Shown piece by piece: positions 16,673 through 24,644 of a stretch of 64,000 nucleotides of DNA. Made by a program: the position numbers and the translations under genes. Under the pieces are notes generated by a model. It saw only the letters and a program-made list of their open reading frames with translations, had not been told where the DNA came from and searched no databases. How positions within the stretch are numbered: the stretch's first letter is position 1; each line of letters starts with the position of its first letter. This DNA is from Paraburkholderia acidisoli (GTDB lineage Bacteria > Pseudomonadota > Gammaproteobacteria > Burkholderiales > Burkholderiaceae): positions 806,001 through 870,000 of the forward strand of contig NZ_CP046916.1 of NCBI RefSeq assembly GCF_009789675.1. Reading direction: 5' to 3'.

Positions 16673-17599
16673 ATGAGTCAGGCAACAACGGAGCAGCGCG
16701 GTGCGCCGCTCGGATTCGTAGGCGTGGGAACGATGGGCCGGCCGATGGCGCGCCGCCTCCTGCAGGCAGGACACGCGCTGGTGGTGTTCGACCGCGACGA
16801 AGCGGCGGTGGCGGAACTGGTTGCGCTCGGCGCGCAGGCCGCGAAGTCCGTGCGCGAAGTCGCGGACCGCGCGCGCATCGTGTTCACGAGCCTGCCCACG
16901 CCCGCAATCTTCAAGGACGTGGCGATCGGCGCGAACGGCTTGCTCGAAGGCGAGACGCTGAAGATTCTCGTCGATCTTTCGACAGTGGGCTCGCGCACCG
17001 AGAAGGAAGTGGCCGCGGGCCTGCGCGCCAAAGGGATCGAAACCGTGGATGCGCCCGTGAGCGGCGGCGCGGCCGGTGCGCAGAAGGGCTCGCTCGCGAT
17101 CATGGCGGCGGGCGCGAGCGCGGCGGTCGAGGAAGTGCGGCCGCTGTTCGACGTGCTCGGCAAGGTGTTCGTGGTGGGCACCGAAGCCGGCCAGGGCCAG
17201 TTGCTCAAGCTGCTCAACAACATGCTGTCGTCCACGGCGTTCGCGATCACCTCCGAGGCGTTCGTGGCCGGCATGCGCGGCGGCCTCGACCCCGAAGTGA
17301 TGATTTCGGTCATCAACGCGGGCAGCGGCAAGAACGGCGCGACGCTCGACAAATTCCCCAAACACGTGTTGCCGCGCTCGTTCGACTTCGGCTTTCCGGT
17401 GGGCAGCGTGTGCAAGGACATCGGTCTGGCCGTGGACGAATGCCAGGCGCTGGGCGTGCCGATGTGGGTGGGCAACGTCGCGCGCCAGATGTGGAACTAC
17501 GCGGCCATGCAGGACGGCGCCGCGCGCGACATGACCGAACTCGTGCGCTACGTCGAACGCTGGTCGTCGACCGACGGACTCGAAGACTCGCAAGCATAA
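16673..17599 (+). CDS. 3-hydroxyisobutyrate dehydrogenase-like oxidoreductase, paralogue 1
   Basis: Protein of 308 aa of the beta-hydroxyacid dehydrogenase family. The Rossmann loop is FVGVGTMGRPMARRL, the substrate loop DAPVSGGAAGAQKG, and the catalytic Lys lies in LLKLLNNMLSS. Members oxidise 3-hydroxyisobutyrate, tartronate semialdehyde, D-glycerate or similar beta-hydroxy acids with NAD(P), producing an aldehyde or ketone. It follows MmgE/PrpD by 57 bp. It is the first of three paralogues in this operon, which suggests several successive or alternative beta-hydroxy acid steps. Confidence 0.88.
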   Translation: MSQATTEQRGAPLGFVGVGTMGRPMARRLLQAGHALVVFDRDEAAVAELVALGAQAAKSVREVADRARIVFTSLPTPAIFKDVAIGANGLLEGETLKILVDLSTVGSRTEKEVAAGLRAKGIETVDAPVSGGAAGAQKGSLAIMAAGASAAVEEVRPLFDVLGKVFVVGTEAGQGQLLKLLNNMLSSTAFAITSEAFVAGMRGGLDPEVMISVINAGSGKNGATLDKFPKHVLPRSFDFGFPVGSVCKDIGLAVDECQALGVPMWVGNVARQMWNYAAMQDGAARDMTELVRYVERWSSTDGLEDSQA

Positions 17600-17620
17600 C
17601 GAACGATATTGGAGAACAGC

Positions 17621-17947
17621 ATGATTGTTGAAATGCGCATCTATCACTGCGCGCCGACGCGTCTGCCGGCGTTGCTCGACCGCTTCTCGTCCACCACGCT
17701 GGGCTTCTTCGAGAAGTACGGCATCAAGCCGATCGGGTTCTGGACCACGCTGATCGGCGAGAGCAATCACTCGCTCACGTATCTCGTGCAGTGGGAGAAC
17801 CTCGCCGAGCGCGAGCAGAAGTGGAACGCGTTCCAGGCCGATGCGGAATGGATCGCGAAGCGCGCTGCGAGCGAGGCGGAGCGTCCTATCGTCGAGCGGA
17901 TCGAGAGCCATATTCTCGCGCCCACGGCTTTCTCGCCGCTGCGTTAA
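17621..17947 (+). CDS. NIPSNAP family protein
   Basis: Protein of 108 aa with the dimeric alpha/beta-barrel NIPSNAP fold: start MIVEMRIYHCAPTRLPALL, central YGIKPIGFWTT and YLVQWENLAEREQKW, end SHILAPTAFSPL. Small NIPSNAP proteins often lie in catabolic operons for unusual organic acids, and their activity is mostly unknown. ATG 17621 has TTGGAGAACAGC upstream. It sits between two dehydrogenase paralogues with gaps of 21 and 12 bp, so it is surely cotranscribed. Confidence 0.88.
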   Translation: MIVEMRIYHCAPTRLPALLDRFSSTTLGFFEKYGIKPIGFWTTLIGESNHSLTYLVQWENLAEREQKWNAFQADAEWIAKRAASEAERPIVERIESHILAPTAFSPLR

Positions 17948-17959
17948 GGAGCGTGCCTC

Positions 17960-18871
17960 ATGACTGACTCCAAGCAGGCGCCGCGCAAGATCGGCTTTAT
18001 CGGCCTCGGCATGATGGGCACGCCGATGGTGCAATGCCTCGTCAACGCGGGTTACGCGCTGTATCTCGACGACGCCGACGCATCGCGCGCCGACACGCTC
18101 GCCGCACAAACGGGCGCGCAACGTCTCACGGCCGCCAATGCGGCCGAACTCGACGCGCTCATCACCATGCTGCCGAACTCGGCGATCGTGGAAACCGTAC
18201 TGCTCGGCGCGGGTGCGAGCGGCTGGGCAAGCCGCCTGACGGCGGGCACCGTCGTGATCGACATGAGTTCCTCGGAGCCGGAGCGTTCGCGCAAGCTCGG
18301 CGCCATGCTCGAAGAACGTGGCCTCGCGTATCTCGACGCGCCGGTCTCGGGCGGCGTGAAGAAAGCGAAGGAGGGCACGCTCGCGATCCTGATCGGCGGG
18401 CGGGCAGACGTGGCCGAACGCTGCCATGCGCTGCTTTCGGCAATGGGCAAGAGCCTGCTGCATATCGGCGGCGCGGGCGCGGGCCATGCCGCGAAGGCGC
18501 TCAACAACTACGTGTCGGCGGCCGGGCTCGCGGCCACGGTGGAGGCGCTGCACGTGGCCGAGCGCTTCGGCATCGAGCCGGGCGTGATGACGGACGTGCT
18601 CAACGCTTCCTCGGGCCGCAGCAATACCTCGGAAAACAAGGTCAAGCAGTTCATGTTGAGCGGCACCTTCGGTTCCGGTTTCGCGCTGCAACTGATGAAC
18701 AAGGACATCAAGATCGCCGCCGCGCTCGCGCAATCGGTGGGCTACCCCATGGCGCTCGGCACGACCTGCGCCGCGCTCTGGAACGACGCCGCGCAGCGCG
18801 CCACGCCCGCGACCGATCACACCGAGATGTACCGCATGCTGCCGCTCGACGCCGAAAAGAACGCGGGCTGA
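17960..18871 (+). CDS. 3-hydroxyisobutyrate dehydrogenase-like oxidoreductase, paralogue 2
   Basis: Protein of 303 aa. Rossmann loop FIGLGMMGTPMVQCLVNAG, substrate loop DAPVSGGVKKAKEG, catalytic Lys in AAKALNNYVSAAG. The C-terminal helix motif NKDIKIAAALAQSVGYPMAL is typical of the family. The start follows AAGGAGCGTGCCTC. It is clearly diverged from paralogue 1, so it is an old duplication or separate recruitment. With the aldehyde dehydrogenase 46 bp downstream, a hydroxy acid to semialdehyde to acid sequence is plausible. Confidence 0.88.
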   Translation: MTDSKQAPRKIGFIGLGMMGTPMVQCLVNAGYALYLDDADASRADTLAAQTGAQRLTAANAAELDALITMLPNSAIVETVLLGAGASGWASRLTAGTVVIDMSSSEPERSRKLGAMLEERGLAYLDAPVSGGVKKAKEGTLAILIGGRADVAERCHALLSAMGKSLLHIGGAGAGHAAKALNNYVSAAGLAATVEALHVAERFGIEPGVMTDVLNASSGRSNTSENKVKQFMLSGTFGSGFALQLMNKDIKIAAALAQSVGYPMALGTTCAALWNDAAQRATPATDHTEMYRMLPLDAEKNAG

Positions 18872-18917
18872 CAAGCAGGCGAAAAGCAGGCTGAAATTCA
18901 ATCGATACGGAGTGCTT

Positions 18918-20357
18918 ATGTCTATCGAAGTGCATAGCGGCGAGTTTTATGTCGATGGCGCCTGGGTGGCGCCGGCCGCGCCGCGCTGGTTCGACGTGAT
19001 CGATCCGGCCACGGAAGCCCCGGTTGCGCGCCTCGCGCTCGGCGACGCCACCGACGTGGATCGCGCCGTGGCCGCCGCACGCCGCGCGCTGCCCGCGTGG
19101 TCGGCCACGAGCGTGCAGGAGCGCGTGGCGCTGCTCAGGCGCGTGGTGGAGCGTTACGAGCAACGCTACGACGACTTCGCGGAACTGATGCGCCGCGAGA
19201 TGGGCGCGCCCATCGCATTCGCGCGCAGCGGCCAGGCCGCGCGCGGTCCCGCGCATCTGAACGCGTTGATCGACGTGCTCGAACGTTTCGAGTTCGAGGA
19301 GCAGCGCGGCAGCACGCGCGTCGTGCTCGAACCGATCGGTGTCTGCGGCCTCATCACGCCATGGAACTGGCCGATCAACCAGATCGTCGTGAAGATCGCG
19401 CCCGCGCTCGCGGCCGGTTGCACGATGGTGCTCAAGCCCAGCGAATATTCGCCGCTGAGCGCGTTGTTGTTCGCCGAGGTGCTCGAAGCAGCGGGCTTGC
19501 CGCGCGGCGTGTTCAATCTCGTCAACGGCGACGGCCCCGGCGTGGGCGAAGCGATCGCGCGCCATCCCGACATCGACATGGTCTCGTTCACCGGCTCGAC
19601 GCGCGCGGGCGTGCTCGTGGCCGAAGCGGCCGCCACCACGGTCAAACGCGTGGCGCAGGAACTGGGCGGCAAGTCGGCGAACATTCTGCTCGACGACGTC
19701 GATCTCGAGGCGGCCGTTACGCGCGGTGTGGCCGCGTGCTTCACGAACTCGGGCCAATCGTGCTCGATTCCCACGCGCATGATCGTGCCGCGCCATTTGC
19801 TCGAAGCCGCGGAAGCGATCGCGCAGAAAGCGGCGCAAGCGTATCGCGTGGGCCCCACCGACGATCCCGCCACGCAACTCGGCCCGCTCGTGAACCGCAA
19901 CCAGTTCGAGCGCGTGCAAATGCTGATCCAGAAGGGCATCGACGAAGGTGCGCGCCTCGTCACGGGCGGCACGGGCAAGCCCACCGGACTCGAACGCGGT
20001 TACTACGTGAAGCCCACGGTGTTCTCGCAGGTCACACCCGAGATGACGATAGCGCGCGAGGAAATCTTCGGCCCGGTGCTCTCGATCATGGGCTACGACA
20101 GCGAGCAGGAAGCCATCGCCATCGCGAACGGCACGGAATACGGCCTGGCCGCGTACGTGCAGTCGGGCGACCTCGAACGCGCGCGCAAGGTAGGCCGCGC
20201 ATTGCGCGCGGGCGGCGTGCATTTGAACTATCCGCCCGCCGACTTTCACGCGCCGTTCGGCGGCTACAAACGCTCCGGCAACGGCCGCGAATGGGGCGAG
20301 GCGGGGCTGCGCGAGTATCTGGAAACGAAGTCGATGGTGGGCTACGGCGCGCCCTGA
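18918..20357 (+). CDS. NAD(P)-dependent aldehyde dehydrogenase
   Basis: Protein of 479 aa, standard length. It has the NAD site PWNWPINQIV, LKPSEYSPLSA, the general-base Glu in AQELGGKSAN, the catalytic Cys in TNSGQSCSIPTR, the second Glu in EEIFGPVLSIMGY, and the tail GGYKRSGNGREWG. It oxidises an aldehyde to a carboxylic acid in the cytosol and is the expected partner of the upstream beta-hydroxyacid dehydrogenases. ATG 18918 was preferred over GTG 18912 by spacing from ACGGAG. Confidence 0.92.
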   Translation: MSIEVHSGEFYVDGAWVAPAAPRWFDVIDPATEAPVARLALGDATDVDRAVAAARRALPAWSATSVQERVALLRRVVERYEQRYDDFAELMRREMGAPIAFARSGQAARGPAHLNALIDVLERFEFEEQRGSTRVVLEPIGVCGLITPWNWPINQIVVKIAPALAAGCTMVLKPSEYSPLSALLFAEVLEAAGLPRGVFNLVNGDGPGVGEAIARHPDIDMVSFTGSTRAGVLVAEAAATTVKRVAQELGGKSANILLDDVDLEAAVTRGVAACFTNSGQSCSIPTRMIVPRHLLEAAEAIAQKAAQAYRVGPTDDPATQLGPLVNRNQFERVQMLIQKGIDEGARLVTGGTGKPTGLERGYYVKPTVFSQVTPEMTIAREEIFGPVLSIMGYDSEQEAIAIANGTEYGLAAYVQSGDLERARKVGRALRAGGVHLNYPPADFHAPFGGYKRSGNGREWGEAGLREYLETKSMVGYGAP

Positions 20358-20390
20358 GCGTGTTGCCGTAAAAAATTTTGCGCCGCGCGC

Positions 20391-20401
20391 TTGTCCGACA
20401 A
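20391..20401. promoter_or_regulatory. Second GntR operator, inside the operon
   Basis: TTGT-CCG-ACAA, a perfect palindrome of the same TTGT-N3-ACAA form as the site at 13394-13404. It lies in the 123-bp gap between the aldehyde dehydrogenase and the carboxymuconolactone decarboxylase-like gene. A weak promoter overlaps it (TTGCCG 20373-20378, GACAAT 20397-20402, 18-bp spacer), so the downstream half may have its own repressed start. Confidence 0.65.
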
Positions 20402-20480
20402 TCAGCCCCGAAGACACGCGCGGTGCATCGAATCGATGAAGCATTGACGAAGCACGACACAACACAGAGAGGAATCCGAA

Positions 20481-20876
20481 ATGAGTGACAACGAGCGTTT
20501 CGAAGCCGGTTTCGAAAACCGCAAGGAAGTGCTGGGCGCGGCGCACGTGGAAAAGTCGTGGGCCAACGCCGACGACTTCAACCGCCCGATGCAGAAGTAC
20601 GTGACCGAATGCTGCTGGGGCGACATCTGGGGCGACCCCACGCTGCCGTTCAAGACGCGCAGCCTGCTCAACCTCGGCATGCTCACGGCCATGAGCCAGC
20701 ATCACGAACTCGCGGTGCACGTGAAGGGCGCGCTGCGCAACGGGGTGACGAAGGAGGAAATTCGCGCGGTGCTCATGCAGGCCGCCATTTACTGCGGCGT
20801 ACCGCTCGCGCTCGCGGCGTTCCGCGTGGCAACCGACGCGATCAAGGCGTACGAAGCGGAGAAAGCCGCGGCGTAA
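20481..20876 (+). CDS. Carboxymuconolactone decarboxylase family protein (PcaC-like)
   Basis: Protein of 131 aa with the all-helical CMD fold and the PcaC arrangement: CCWGDIWGDPTLPFKTRSLL, then GMLTAMSQHHELAVHVKGAL, and GVTKEEIRAVLMQAAIYCGV. It lacks the AhpD-type CxxC redox motif, so it resembles true gamma-carboxymuconolactone decarboxylases that remove carbon dioxide from a lactone. The neighbours are not the protocatechuate pathway, so its actual substrate differs or is unknown. Ribosome site AGAGAGGAATCC. A GntR operator lies 80 bp upstream. Confidence 0.9.
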   Translation: MSDNERFEAGFENRKEVLGAAHVEKSWANADDFNRPMQKYVTECCWGDIWGDPTLPFKTRSLLNLGMLTAMSQHHELAVHVKGALRNGVTKEEIRAVLMQAAIYCGVPLALAAFRVATDAIKAYEAEKAAA

Positions 20877-20959
20877 GCCGCCGCAACCCACGCAGTCGCA
20901 CGGCAAGCCCACTATAAACGCGCGCATCGAACGGTGCGCCAAACCAGTTGGAGACAAAG

Positions 20960-22318
20960 ATGAAAACCCTGGCTGCAACCGACGTCGTTCAGCACGAACG
21001 CGAGGAGTCGATCGAGGCGAAGCGGCGCAACGCCATCAAGGGCGCGTTCTTCTCCGAGTACATCGACATGTTCGACATCTACCTGCCGGTGGTCGTGCTG
21101 TCGCCCGTGCTCGCGTTCTTCCAGCCGCCGCATCTGTCGGCCGGCATGGAGACGATCCTCGCGTCGCTCGTGTTCATCACCACGCTGCTGGGCCGCCCGG
21201 TGGGCGCGCTGATCTTCGGCATGATCGCCGACCGCGTGGGCCGTCGCAAGGCGTCGATCTATTCGGTGTCGGGCTTCGGCGTTATCACGTTGCTGATCGC
21301 GTTGCTGCCGGGTTACGAGAGCATCGGCATCACGTCTTACTGGTTGCTCGTGCTGCTGCGTTTCGTGGACGGCATCTTTCTCGGCGGCGGCTATACCGGG
21401 GCCATGCCGCTCGCGATCGAGTACTCGAAAAAGCACCAGCGCGGCTTCGTGGGCGGCTTCATCATCGCGGGCTTTCCGGCCGCTTACGTGTCGATCAATC
21501 TGGTCGCCATGCTGATGTTCGCGGTGTTCCCGCTCAACGGCATCCATTCGCCGTACGCGCAATGGGGCTGGCGCATTCCGTTCGTGCTGGGCGCCGTGCT
21601 CGCGGGCTTGCTCGCGCTGTACTACGTGCACAAGGTGGCCGAGTCGGAAATCTGGAAGAGCGAGACCGCCGATAAAGCGGGCGAGAGCGCTGTGCAGGCA
21701 GAAAAGCTGCCGCTGAGCGATTTGCTGCGCGGCAAGAGCGGCCGCAGCCTGTTGCAGGTGCTGGTGATGATGACGGGCTTCTGGCTCACGCAGAACATCA
21801 TCACGATCTTTCTGCCGACCGGGCTGCTGTTCAAGACGCTGCATCTGACCGGTTTCCAGATCACGCTCACGCTGATGATCACGTATTTCGTGCTGTTCTT
21901 CAGCTATATCGCCTCGGGCATGATCGGGCAACGCATCGGGCGCCGCCGCTTCTTCGCCATTCTCGGCCCCGTGATCGCCACCGTGGGCGCGGGCCTGCTC
22001 TACGTGCTCGCCAACGTCGACCTCACACTGCCCGCCATCATCGCCATTACCTGCGTGCTGGCGGTGATCGTCACCTCGCCGTGGGGCGTGATCGTCACGT
22101 ACATCAACGAGCGCTTCGTGACCGATGTGCGCGCAACGGGCTTCGGCGTGGGTTTCAGCCTCTCGGTGATCATCCCGTCGTTCTACGCGTTCTACATGAA
22201 TGCGCTGAGCGCGTTCATGCCGCTGCGGCTCACGCCGGTCGCGCTGCTTTGCGTGGGCGGTTTGATCGGCGCGATCGGTGCGCTGATGGGACCGGAAACC
22301 AAAGATGTGGACTTCTAA
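20960..22318 (+). CDS. MFS transporter, organic/aromatic acid type
   Basis: Protein of 452 aa with 12 predicted membrane helices. The cytoplasmic N-terminus is followed by FFSEYIDMFDIYLPVVVLS. The MFS loop 2-3 motif GMIADRVGRRKASIYS is present and its counterpart SGMIGQRIGRRRFFAI lies between helices 8 and 9. The layout fits proton-coupled uptake of small carboxylates (MHS/AAHS-like). It is the only transporter in the catabolic unit, so it probably imports the growth substrate. ATG 20960 follows TTGGAGACAAAG. Confidence 0.88.
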   Translation: MKTLAATDVVQHEREESIEAKRRNAIKGAFFSEYIDMFDIYLPVVVLSPVLAFFQPPHLSAGMETILASLVFITTLLGRPVGALIFGMIADRVGRRKASIYSVSGFGVITLLIALLPGYESIGITSYWLLVLLRFVDGIFLGGGYTGAMPLAIEYSKKHQRGFVGGFIIAGFPAAYVSINLVAMLMFAVFPLNGIHSPYAQWGWRIPFVLGAVLAGLLALYYVHKVAESEIWKSETADKAGESAVQAEKLPLSDLLRGKSGRSLLQVLVMMTGFWLTQNIITIFLPTGLLFKTLHLTGFQITLTLMITYFVLFFSYIASGMIGQRIGRRRFFAILGPVIATVGAGLLYVLANVDLTLPAIIAITCVLAVIVTSPWGVIVTYINERFVTDVRATGFGVGFSLSVIIPSFYAFYMNALSAFMPLRLTPVALLCVGGLIGAIGALMGPETKDVDF

Positions 22319-22343
22319 GCAATCAGAACAGGAAGGAATGACG

Positions 22344-23246
22344 ATGAACAAGGAGCGCATAGGCTTTATCGGCCTCGGCAACATGGGCGGGCGCATGACG
22401 CGGCGTCTCGTGGACGCGGGCATTCAGGTGCTCGGCTTCGACACCGTGCGCGAGCGCGTGGACGCGGCGGGCGCGCAAGCCGCCGCCACCGTTGCCGACG
22501 CCGTGAAATTCGCCGATGTCGTGATGATGTCGCTGCCCGACAGCAAGGTCGTGGAAGCCGTGGTGGAAGGCCCGGACGGCGTGCTGGCGCAGTGCCGCGC
22601 GGGGCAGATCGTGGTGGATCTGAGCACGGCCGCGGCCAGCTCGACGATCCGCCTCGCGAAATTGTTCGCCGAGCGCGGCGTGCAGTACGTGGACGCGGGC
22701 ATCTCCGGCGGCGCGGCGGCGGCCGAGAAAGGCAAGCTCACGCTGATGGTGGGCGGCGACACGCAAGCCGTGCAGGCACTGCAATGGGCGTTCGCGCCCA
22801 TCGCAACGAAAGTCGCGCACATGGGCGAGAGCGGCGCGGGCCACACCACCAAGCTGCTGAACAACTTCCTCAACGCGGTGAGTCTCGCGGCCAGCGCGGA
22901 AGTGATGGTGGCGGGCAAGAAGGCCGGGCTCGATCTGCATCTGCTGCTCGACGTGCTTAACAGCAGCAGCGGCGTGAACTTCGCCACGCTCAACCGGTTT
23001 CCGAAGATTGTCGACGGCGATTATCTCGAAGGCGGTCTCACCGGCAAGCTCATGACGAAGGACGTCGTGCTCTATGTCGATCGCGCGCGCGAGCTGGGTG
23101 TGGTGTCGCTCAACGCGTCCGGGCCGCTGGCGAGCTTCGGTCTCGGCACGGCGCTCGGTTACGGCGACGTCATCAGCAATCGCGTGGTGGATGCCATCGG
23201 CGACGTCTCGGGCGGCGTGCGGCTTCACGACAAGAAGGCAGGATAA
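22344..23246 (+). CDS. 3-hydroxyisobutyrate dehydrogenase-like oxidoreductase, paralogue 3
   Basis: Protein of 300 aa. Rossmann loop FIGLGNMGGRMTRRLVDAG, catalytic Lys in TTKLLNNFLNA. The substrate loop reads DAGISGGAAAAEKG, with Gly-Ile in place of the usual Pro-Val seen in the other two paralogues, so the substrate may differ. The start at 22344 is favoured by GGAAGGA 8 nt upstream; ATG 22338 would overlap that site. It is 25 bp from the MFS gene and 31 bp from the cupin gene. Confidence 0.87.
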   Translation: MNKERIGFIGLGNMGGRMTRRLVDAGIQVLGFDTVRERVDAAGAQAAATVADAVKFADVVMMSLPDSKVVEAVVEGPDGVLAQCRAGQIVVDLSTAAASSTIRLAKLFAERGVQYVDAGISGGAAAAEKGKLTLMVGGDTQAVQALQWAFAPIATKVAHMGESGAGHTTKLLNNFLNAVSLAASAEVMVAGKKAGLDLHLLLDVLNSSSGVNFATLNRFPKIVDGDYLEGGLTGKLMTKDVVLYVDRARELGVVSLNASGPLASFGLGTALGYGDVISNRVVDAIGDVSGGVRLHDKKAG

Positions 23247-23277
23247 CGAAGCAATTCGAAACAACGGAGCAATCAGC

Positions 23278-23673
23278 ATGAAGGTATTTCACGGCAGGGC
23301 GGAAGGTGGCAAGTCGGAACAACGCGGCGCGACGTTTACGGGCGTGGTGTATGCGGATCCGGTGATGGCGCCCACGGACGGCGTGACCATCAACACGGTG
23401 TTTTTCTCGCCGAGCGCGCGCACGTTCTGGCACACGCACGAGTACGGTCAGGTGCTGACCGTCACGGCCGGGCGTGGCTGGGTCTGCAAGGAAGGCGAGC
23501 CGCCGCAGGAGATCCGTCAAGGCGACATCGTCTTCATCGGGCCGAACGAGCGTCACTGGCACGGCGCGAGCGACGCGAGCTACATGGTGCATATCGCCAC
23601 GTCGCTCGGTTCGGCCACCTGGCAGGAAGAAGTGGCCGAAGCCGATTACCCGCAAGGGCTGAACGCGCGCTGA
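23278..23673 (+). CDS. Cupin domain protein
   Basis: Protein of 131 aa with a single beta-barrel cupin. Motif 1 is FWHTHEYGQVLTVTAGRGWV, with the metal-binding HTH...Q spacing, and motif 2 is IGPNERHWHGAS. Small cupins of this sort are frequently encoded beside CMD-family proteins and are thought to act as isomerases or decarboxylases, or to bind metabolites. ATG 23278 has ACGGAGCAATCAGC upstream. A long intercistronic hairpin follows the stop. Confidence 0.88.
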   Translation: MKVFHGRAEGGKSEQRGATFTGVVYADPVMAPTDGVTINTVFFSPSARTFWHTHEYGQVLTVTAGRGWVCKEGEPPQEIRQGDIVFIGPNERHWHGASDASYMVHIATSLGSATWQEEVAEADYPQGLNAR

Positions 23674-23674
23674 G

Positions 23675-23721
23675 CGGGTTTCAGGCCGATGCGGGGTGCG
23701 CTCCGCATCGGCGAAAACCCG
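23675..23721. other. 47-bp two-step intercistronic hairpin
   Basis: Inner perfect 10-bp arms GCCGATGCGG (23685-23694) and CCGCATCGGC (23703-23712) and outer perfect 7-bp arms CGGGTTT (23675-23681) and AAACCCG (23715-23721) form one long stem-loop right after the cupin stop. No U-tract follows, and the next operon gene starts 47 bp later. It is more likely an RNA-stabilising, processing or attenuation element than a simple terminator. Confidence 0.7.
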
Positions 23722-23767
23722 TTGGATCATTCGCGCAGAATGTATTGAAAACAGGAGACACGCAGCA

Positions 23768-24565
23768 ATGACACCCGTGGAAGCCACGCGCGATCGAGAC
23801 GATCACGGCACCCCGCGCGATCCGCAACGTATCAAGGACGATTTCGTGCGCGTGCACGGCACGTGGAACGCCGCGTGGGAAAGCATGCTGCGGCTCGACG
23901 CGGGTTTCGTCGATGCGTACGTCGCGTTTTCGGGCGTGCCGCAACGGCGCAATCATCTGGAACCCAAGGTGCGCGCCTTTATCGCGCTGGCCGCCGACGC
24001 GTGCGCCACGCAGCTTTACGCGCCCGGCGTCGCGCAGCATATCGACGCGGCGCTCGCGTGCGGCGCGACGCGCGAGGAGTTGATGGAAGTGCTCGAACTC
24101 GTGAGCACGATCGGCATTCATACGAGCAACGTGGGCGTGCCCGTGCTGCTCGAAGTGCTCGAAGAGGAGGGCCTGCGCGCGGGGCCGGCGGCGCTCAGCG
24201 AACGTCAGCTCGCGCTCAAGGAAGCGTTCACGCGCAATCGCGGCTACTGGCATCCCACGTGGGAAGGCCTGCTCGAACTCGATCCGGATCTGTTCGAGGC
24301 GTACGTGGCGTTTTCTTCGGTGCCGTGGCGCACGGGCGTGCTGAGCCCGAAGGTAAAAGAGTTCATGTATTGCGCCTTTGACGCGTCCTCCACGCACCTC
24401 TACGTGCCGGGGCTGAAGTTGCACTTCCGCAACGCGCTGCGTTACGGCGCGACGGCCGAGGAATTGATGGAATTGCTCGAAATCGTCAGTACGACGGGCA
24501 TTCACGGCGCGGAACTCGGCGCGCCCTTGCTCGAAGCCGCGCTCGCGCGGCGCGAGGCCGGCTGA
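23768..24565 (+). CDS. Two-domain carboxymuconolactone decarboxylase-like protein
   Basis: Protein of 265 aa made of two tandem CMD/AhpD-like domains. Domain 1 contains TQLYAPGVAQHIDAALACGA and TREELMEVLELVSTIGIHTS; domain 2 contains THLYVPGLKLHFRNALRYGA and TAEELMELLEIVSTTGIHGA. The near identity of these segments shows internal duplication. Neither domain has the CxxC pair, so it is not an AhpD-type peroxidase; the conserved His remains. Its role in the pathway (decarboxylase, hydratase or lactone-handling) is open. ATG 23768 follows CAGGAGACACGCAGCA. Confidence 0.85.
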   Translation: MTPVEATRDRDDHGTPRDPQRIKDDFVRVHGTWNAAWESMLRLDAGFVDAYVAFSGVPQRRNHLEPKVRAFIALAADACATQLYAPGVAQHIDAALACGATREELMEVLELVSTIGIHTSNVGVPVLLEVLEEEGLRAGPAALSERQLALKEAFTRNRGYWHPTWEGLLELDPDLFEAYVAFSSVPWRTGVLSPKVKEFMYCAFDASSTHLYVPGLKLHFRNALRYGATAEELMELLEIVSTTGIHGAELGAPLLEAALARREAG

Positions 24566-24623
24566 AAACCACACCCTCGTTTAGGGAAATGGCGCGCGGT
24601 GCAGTATCATACCGGCTGGAACT

Positions 24624-24634
24624 TTGTCGGACGG
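24624..24634. promoter_or_regulatory. Half-conserved GntR site ahead of the GntR gene
   Basis: TTGT-CGG-ACGG matches the TTGT-N3-ACAA operator in its left half, and its first nine bases equal the reverse complement of the site at 20391-20401. It lies 11-21 bp before the GntR start, where binding would give negative feedback. The right half is degenerate, so support is modest. Confidence 0.4.
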
Positions 24635-24644
24635 GAAGACAATA

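Noticed and set aside
20481..20876. Assignment to the protocatechuate pathway as pcaC
   Set aside because: No other pca genes are present nearby and a divergent two-domain CMD gene is in the same unit.
16652..20978. Minus-strand frames of about 750 codons opposite the catabolic operon
   Set aside because: Mirror frames caused by high GC3; they cross several real genes and have no recognisable domain.
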